A stretch of 64,000 nt of DNA, taken from positions 124,001 through 188,000 of the forward strand of contig NZ_WJIB01000009.1 in the NCBI RefSeq assembly GCF_019400745.1, given 5' to 3'. Below are positions 60,004-64,000 of the stretch, piece by piece. The stretch comes from Cohnella sp. CFH 77786 (lineage in GTDB: Bacteria; Bacillota; Bacilli; Paenibacillales; Paenibacillaceae). A program made the translations under genes and the position numbers. Within the stretch, counting starts at the first letter, position 1, and each line of letters opens with the position of its first letter. Under the pieces are notes generated by a model that was not told the origin of the DNA, did not search any database, and saw nothing but the letters and a program-made list of their open reading frames with translations.

Positions 60004-61212
60004 ATGACGGATCGATCCATCTCCGCGCAGAATGCGCAGGCCGCCAACATGGCCGTGATCCTGATATTAGGCTCGCTTACGGCTTTCGGCCCTCTGTCCA
60101 TCGACATGTATTTGCCTGCGTTTCCCGTTATCGAAGGCGAATTGCACACGAATGCTTCGATGGTTCAATTGAGCTTGACCGCCTGTCTGATGGGCCTTGC
60201 CCTGGGGCAAATGGTGGCGGGACCGGTCAGCGACCAGAAAGGGCGCAGAGGTCCGCTTCTGATCGGCCTGACGGTGTACGTCGTGTCGTCGCTTCTGTGC
60301 GCTTTGCTCCCGTCGATCGAAGCGCTGATCGTGTGCCGTTTCATCCAAGGCGTATCCGGCGCGGCAGGGATCGTTATTTCCCGCGCAATATCGCGCGACA
60401 TGTATGCCGGAGCCGCGCTTACCCGTTTCTCCGCAACGCTGATGCTCGTGAACGGAGCGGCCCCCATTCTGGCGCCGATCATCGGCGGACAACTGCTTCA
60501 GGTCATGTCGTGGAGAGGCATCTTCGTCGTGCTTGCCGCCATTGGCGCCGTGATGCTCGTCTCCGTGTGGTTCGGCTTGCGCGAAACGCTGCCGGAAAAT
60601 CGCAGGTCCGGCGGAGGCTTCGGGAAAACGCTCGCGGATATCGTCACCTTGCTCCGGGACCGGAGATTCGTCGGGCTCGCGCTGTCGCAAGGCTTCGTCA
60701 TGGCCTCCATGTTCGCCTATATTTCGGGATCGCCATTCGTGCTGCAAAACCTGTACGGCGCATCACCCCAAATGTTCAGCGTGTTCTTCGCGGCGAACGC
60801 GATCGGAATCGTCGCTTTCGGACAGTTCACCGGGCGGACGGCGGGCAGGATCCCCGAGCAACGCCTGTTCGTGACCGGCATCTCCATGGCGGTGCTGGGG
60901 GGGACGGCGTTGCTGATTAGCGTACTGTCGGGTGCGGGGCTCGTGTTCGTGCTCCCGTCCATTTTCATTGCGGTTGCGAGCGTCGGCATGGTGACGACGA
61001 CAGGTTTCTCGCTCGCGATGCACCATTACGGACGTTCGGCGGGCAGCGCGGCGGCATTGCTGGGCGTCCTGTCGTTCGTATTCGGCGGAACGGTCGCTCC
61101 TCTGGTCGGGATCGCCGGAACGCAAACGGCCATCCCGATGGGGATCGTAATGGCGGGCTGCGTCTGGCTGTCCGCGATTTGCTACCGGGTGCTCGTGCAG
61201 GGGAGAGCCTGA
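60004..61212 (+). CDS. Bcr/CflA-family multidrug MFS exporter
   Basis: A 402-residue 12-helix major facilitator. LTAFGPLSIDMYLPAFPVI at helix 1 and GPVSDQKGRRGPLLIGL at loop 2-3 are diagnostic for the Bcr/CflA drug-resistance subfamily (proton-coupled efflux of varied compounds). ATG 60004 lies 8 bases after GAGGTGA; GTG 59995 overlaps it. It is monocistronic; the terminator hairpin at 61343 may serve it. Confidence 0.92.
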   Translation: MTDRSISAQNAQAANMAVILILGSLTAFGPLSIDMYLPAFPVIEGELHTNASMVQLSLTACLMGLALGQMVAGPVSDQKGRRGPLLIGLTVYVVSSLLCALLPSIEALIVCRFIQGVSGAAGIVISRAISRDMYAGAALTRFSATLMLVNGAAPILAPIIGGQLLQVMSWRGIFVVLAAIGAVMLVSVWFGLRETLPENRRSGGGFGKTLADIVTLLRDRRFVGLALSQGFVMASMFAYISGSPFVLQNLYGASPQMFSVFFAANAIGIVAFGQFTGRTAGRIPEQRLFVTGISMAVLGGTALLISVLSGAGLVFVLPSIFIAVASVGMVTTTGFSLAMHHYGRSAGSAAALLGVLSFVFGGTVAPLVGIAGTQTAIPMGIVMAGCVWLSAICYRVLVQGRA

Positions 61213-61342
61213 CGGGTCTTGCTTATCCTCCGTTCGGCGTGCGAGGAGTGTGCGAGGGTTTGTTACGATCCTCCATTCGTATCTCCGCAGCGTCTTATTT
61301 CGGTTGTACGTGTACCCGTACTATAGAAAACTTGCAGCAAGG

Positions 61343-61369
61343 ACCGCGAAACGCGGTTTTTCTTTTTTC
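61343..61369 (+). terminator. Intrinsic terminator or attenuator before the sigma gene
   Basis: ACCGCG-AAA-CGCGGT followed by TTTTTCTTTTTT. It is 130 bases after the MFS stop and 55 bases before the sigma gene. TACTATAG near 61318 could be a -10 upstream of it, in which case it would attenuate the sigma operon. Confidence 0.75.
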
Positions 61370-61423
61370 GCCAAAACCGTTTGGCCTTCTCCGCAGTCTA
61401 ATGTTCAGAAGAGGGGGTGGAGC

Positions 61424-61948
61424 ATGTCGGACGAACAATGGGTCCGCGCGGCGCAACGCGGGGATCCCGATGCGTTTCACCGGCTGGTGAGCGAGCACGG
61501 CATGAAGCTGTACTCGGTTGCCTACGCCTATTTGAAGAACGAGGCCGACGCCTTGGAAGCCGTTCAGGAAGCGACATGCAGGGCCTATGTGAAGCTGGGC
61601 AAGCTCAAAGAGCCGCGCTATTTCCATACCTGGTTGACGCGCATTCTGATCCATTGCTGCATCGACGAACAGAAACGCAAACGCGGCATGCTGCCGTTGT
61701 TTTCGATCCCGGACACGCTCGTCGCCGATTTGGCGTTGGACGAGAAATTGCGCTTGCAGCTCGCGATCGACAGCTTGCCTCCGAACCTGAGGCATATCAT
61801 CATCCTGAAATATTACGAGGACATGACGCTGACGGAAATCGCCAAACTGCTGGAGAAGCCGGAGGGAACGGTCAAGACGTGGTTGAACAAAGCGCTGAAC
61901 GAACTTCGGGCGACTTTCCGGAAGGAGGGGGAAAGCGGATATGCATAA
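61424..61948 (+). CDS. ECF-type RNA polymerase sigma factor
   Basis: A 174-residue sigma-70 family protein with regions 2 (FHRLVSEHGMKLYSVAYAYL, residues about 18-80) and 4 (LPPNLRHIIILKYYEDMTL..., with an HTH about 130-165) and no regions 1 or 3. Spacing and wording match the Bacillus SigV/SigX/YlaC-like ECFs. ATG 61424 follows GAGGGGGTGG. It overlaps the DUF4179 gene by eight bases, the usual sigma/anti-sigma pairing. Confidence 0.92.
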   Translation: MSDEQWVRAAQRGDPDAFHRLVSEHGMKLYSVAYAYLKNEADALEAVQEATCRAYVKLGKLKEPRYFHTWLTRILIHCCIDEQKRKRGMLPLFSIPDTLVADLALDEKLRLQLAIDSLPPNLRHIIILKYYEDMTLTEIAKLLEKPEGTVKTWLNKALNELRATFRKEGESGYA

Positions 61949-63353
61949 CCCGGATGAGCAAGGAACCGTACCGACTTTGGACGAGCGAATCGAGTCGGCA
62001 ATCGCGGAAGGAATCCGTCGGGGTCAAGCGGAGAAATCCAGGAGAAGGGGCCGGGTCCGCAGGCGAATCGGCGGAACGGCCGCAGCCTGCGTGCTGCTGC
62101 TGGCTTGCATCTTGTCGATACGGGTTTCCCCGGTGTTCGCGGCGCTCGTTCGGGACATTCCGGGGATGGAGAAGTTCGTCGATCTCATCCGCCATACGCA
62201 GGACAGGGGGATCCAACTGGCGCTTGACAACGACTTCATGCAGCCTGTCGGGGTCTCGGACGAGCATGATGGCGTGAAGCTTACGGTGCAAGGCATCATC
62301 GTCGACGATAGTCGCATGGTACTGTTCTATGACGTGGAACTTCCCGATCGGGAGGAACGCGTCGTCTTTAACCGAGCGGAGCTCACGGATGTTGCCGGAA
62401 AATCGCTGCCTGTAACGATATCTTATCATTACCCGCAGGAAGCCGACCAAGATATCCGCGAAGAGGGCGTTCAAAGAGGGACGGCGGATTTTAACTTGGT
62501 CCAGGGAGTTACGTTTCCGGATGAAGTGGTTCTGAACGTGAAGCTAAGGCGAATCGCCTTGCCCGATCCGTCCGCTCCTCCGGAACAGCGGGCCGGATCG
62601 GTTGAGATCCCCAGTGCCGAAGCCCGTACGGCCGAGGGGACGGAATACACGATCCCGTTCAAAATCGATCGGGCCAGATTCGCCGGGCTGCGGAGCGAGT
62701 ATGCGCTGAACCAAACGGTGGATGTGGAAGGACAGAAGGTAATGTTCGCCAAAGCCGTGGTGACGCCCCTTAAAGTCTCCCTATTCCTCGAATATGATTC
62801 GGCCAACCCGAAGCAAATCTTCGGTCCCGGGGACATTCGCCTGGTGGACGACGAAGGCAGGGAGTGGACGAATTTCCTCGGAAACTTGGATAAGAATCAT
62901 CCGGTGTATCACTTCGAGAGCCCGTATTTCAAGGAAACGAAAGAGCTTTACGTCGAGGGAAGCTGGTTCCGAGCGCTGGACAAAGACAAGCTGGAAGTGA
63001 AGGTGGACACGGAGAAAAGGAAGGTGCTGCAAAGTCCGGACGATAAGCTGGCTCTGCATGGGGTGACGAGCGGAAGGAAATACACGAAACTGGATTTCTC
63101 GCTCAGCGGGGTGGACGAGGCGGACACGATGTTGTACAGCTTGTTCGATCAACAATTCATGGATGCGGACGGTACCCGGCACAAAGCGGCCGATCTTCGG
63201 GAAGTAACGAGCGGATCCGCAGAAGGAACGGGAGGGAGGGAGCAGCACACGCTGTACTACCTTGACCCGAAGCCCTATAAGCAGCCGCTTACGTTTACCG
63301 TGGAAAACTATCCGCAATACATTCGGCAACCCTATCGGATCAAGGTCAAATAA
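61941..63353 (+). CDS. DUF4179 membrane protein, probable anti-sigma factor
   Basis: A 470-residue protein. The cytoplasmic N-terminus (about 1-45, basic RRRGRVRRR before the membrane), one membrane helix (about 46-66), DUF4179 immediately outside (about 60-150) and a long beta-rich extracellular part. In Firmicutes such proteins are encoded directly after ECF sigma factors and are thought to hold them at the membrane. ATG 61941 overlaps the sigma gene, so expression is coupled. Confidence 0.88.
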   Translation: MHNPDEQGTVPTLDERIESAIAEGIRRGQAEKSRRRGRVRRRIGGTAAACVLLLACILSIRVSPVFAALVRDIPGMEKFVDLIRHTQDRGIQLALDNDFMQPVGVSDEHDGVKLTVQGIIVDDSRMVLFYDVELPDREERVVFNRAELTDVAGKSLPVTISYHYPQEADQDIREEGVQRGTADFNLVQGVTFPDEVVLNVKLRRIALPDPSAPPEQRAGSVEIPSAEARTAEGTEYTIPFKIDRARFAGLRSEYALNQTVDVEGQKVMFAKAVVTPLKVSLFLEYDSANPKQIFGPGDIRLVDDEGREWTNFLGNLDKNHPVYHFESPYFKETKELYVEGSWFRALDKDKLEVKVDTEKRKVLQSPDDKLALHGVTSGRKYTKLDFSLSGVDEADTMLYSLFDQQFMDADGTRHKAADLREVTSGSAEGTGGREQHTLYYLDPKPYKQPLTFTVENYPQYIRQPYRIKVK

Positions 63354-63358
63354 AAGAA

Positions 63359-63392
63359 CGAAGGACGGACCCCCAGCGGGATCCGTCCTTCG
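63359..63392. terminator. Bidirectional terminator
   Basis: CGAAGGACGGA and TCCGTCCTTCG with a 12-base loop, between the convergent anti-sigma and VanY-type genes. Confidence 0.75.
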
Positions 63393-63403
63393 CCTCATGG
63401 CTG

Positions 63404-64000
63404 CTATTTCGCCGCGGATGCTTCCAAAGCGCCGAAAAATTCCTCGAAAGTCAGCTTGCTTCGCACGACATCCGCCGCGGCTTCTTTCCCGATGTACCGG
63501 ACGTGCCATGGCTCGTACTGATAGCCCGTAATCTTCTCCTTGCCCTTCGGATACCGGATGATGAATCCGTACTCGGCGGCGTGGGCGGCGAGCCAGCGGC
63601 CTTCCTCCGTTTCGCCGAAGCTCTCGACCAGGTCGTAACCGGCGCTGGCGCTGGAAATGTCCATGGCCAGCCCCGTCTGATGCTCGCTTTGCCCAGGGTG
63701 GGCGCTGAACCGGTTGGCCGCGTCTTCGCCGTGTTTTTTGGAATAATTCTCGAAGAGCGCTTTCTGCGTCGCATAGGAACGGTAGCCGGACACCGCCTTC
63801 AGCTTGATCCCGGCTTTGCCCGCTCCCTCGAACAGCTCTTCCAGGGCGGTTGCGGCTTCTTTGCGCATCTTCTTCTTCGGGGAGTCCCCGGAGAAGGAGA
63901 AAGCGACGTTCGGGACGACGAGGTCGTTCGGAATATAGGAGGAGGGCAGGTTGCGGGATTTGTTGACCAGTACGTAAATGCTCGAAGGATTCGTGACGAC
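63404..64000 (-). CDS. VanY-type D-Ala-D-Ala carboxypeptidase (partial, N-terminus outside window)
   Basis: 198 residues are visible; the frame stays open from an internal ATG (63868) to the window edge, and the added 44 residues (VLVNKSRNLPSSYIPNDLVV..., then FSFSGDSPKKK) are typical of the family, so the gene starts beyond 64000. Zinc-peptidase motifs are SAHPGQSEHQTGLAMDIS (His and Asp) and EPWHVRYI (His). It trims the terminal D-Ala of peptidoglycan precursors in the wall. A terminator is shared with the anti-sigma gene. Confidence 0.93.
   Translation of the reverse strand, partial: VVTNPSSIYVLVNKSRNLPSSYIPNDLVVPNVAFSFSGDSPKKKMRKEAATALEELFEGAGKAGIKLKAVSGYRSYATQKALFENYSKKHGEDAANRFSAHPGQSEHQTGLAMDISSASAGYDLVESFGETEEGRWLAAHAAEYGFIIRYPKGKEKITGYQYEPWHVRYIGKEAAADVVRSKLTFEEFFGALEASAAK

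Overview
The window looks like a chromosomal stretch from a high-GC, spore-forming Gram-positive of the Paenibacillus/Cohnella type. This is inferred from gene content: Sda, a SpoVB/MurJ-type flippase, DUF2515 (YppC), YheC/D-type ATP-grasp, the DnaB-DnaI helicase loaders, HemQ, CtaA, KtrAB, a DUF4179 anti-sigma factor, strong AGGAGG ribosome sites and many TTG/GTG starts. No tRNA, rRNA, prophage, insertion sequence or CRISPR array was seen. Coding density is high and most annotated genes are housekeeping or cell-envelope genes.

Layout. 1-9 kb: a partial MFS-like gene, a small membrane protein behind a structured leader, a membrane transglutaminase, a class B penicillin-binding protein, a Cof-type phosphatase, DUF456, ThuA-like, a lipid-flippase-like protein and DUF2515. 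9-11 kb: a thioredoxin, then a compact agr-like peptide module (sensor-like membrane protein, AgrB, and a 41-residue AgrD). 11-26 kb: a respiration, cofactor and iron-sulfur neighbourhood: CtaA, a UbiD decarboxylase, SDR, Nfu, DUF1450, two type II NADH dehydrogenases, MqnE (futalosine menaquinone pathway), HesB/IscA, YumC ferredoxin reductase and HemQ. Within it lies sda, with a cluster of DnaA-box-like sites upstream of its promoter.

27-35 kb: a visibly AT-richer five-gene operon. It encodes a secreted TIM-barrel hydrolase, a second secreted putative glycoside hydrolase, a REC-GGDEF-REC protein with a dead active site but an intact RxxD I-site, a membrane-anchored helical-repeat protein, and a processive-type family 2 glycosyltransferase. 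I read this as a c-di-GMP-responsive exopolysaccharide module, and it is the best candidate here for an undescribed system. 35-44 kb: dnaB-dnaI, a CotS-like kinase, a sulfate ABC transporter with YezD, a YqzM-like protein and uvrC. 44.5-45.5 kb: two intergenic arrays of 50-nt tandem repeats, the first framed by a perfect 20-bp inverted repeat. The last unit of the second array supplies the stop codon of the neighbouring CAAX protease gene.

47-64 kb: ktrB-ktrA behind a c-di-AMP (ydaO/yuaA) riboswitch with terminator, two tandem ArsB/NhaD-family transporters each with a hairpin leader, a PepSY-like protein, a polysaccharide deacetylase, a LysM-3D cell-wall protein behind a second c-di-AMP riboswitch, a LysR regulator divergent from sdhCAB, a Bcr/CflA exporter, an ECF sigma/anti-sigma pair, and a partial VanY-type carboxypeptidase. 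The two riboswitches suggest that potassium uptake and wall remodelling answer to the same nucleotide. Start sites were chosen by ribosome-site spacing, and several differ from the longest open frame. All family assignments are from sequence reading alone, without database searches.
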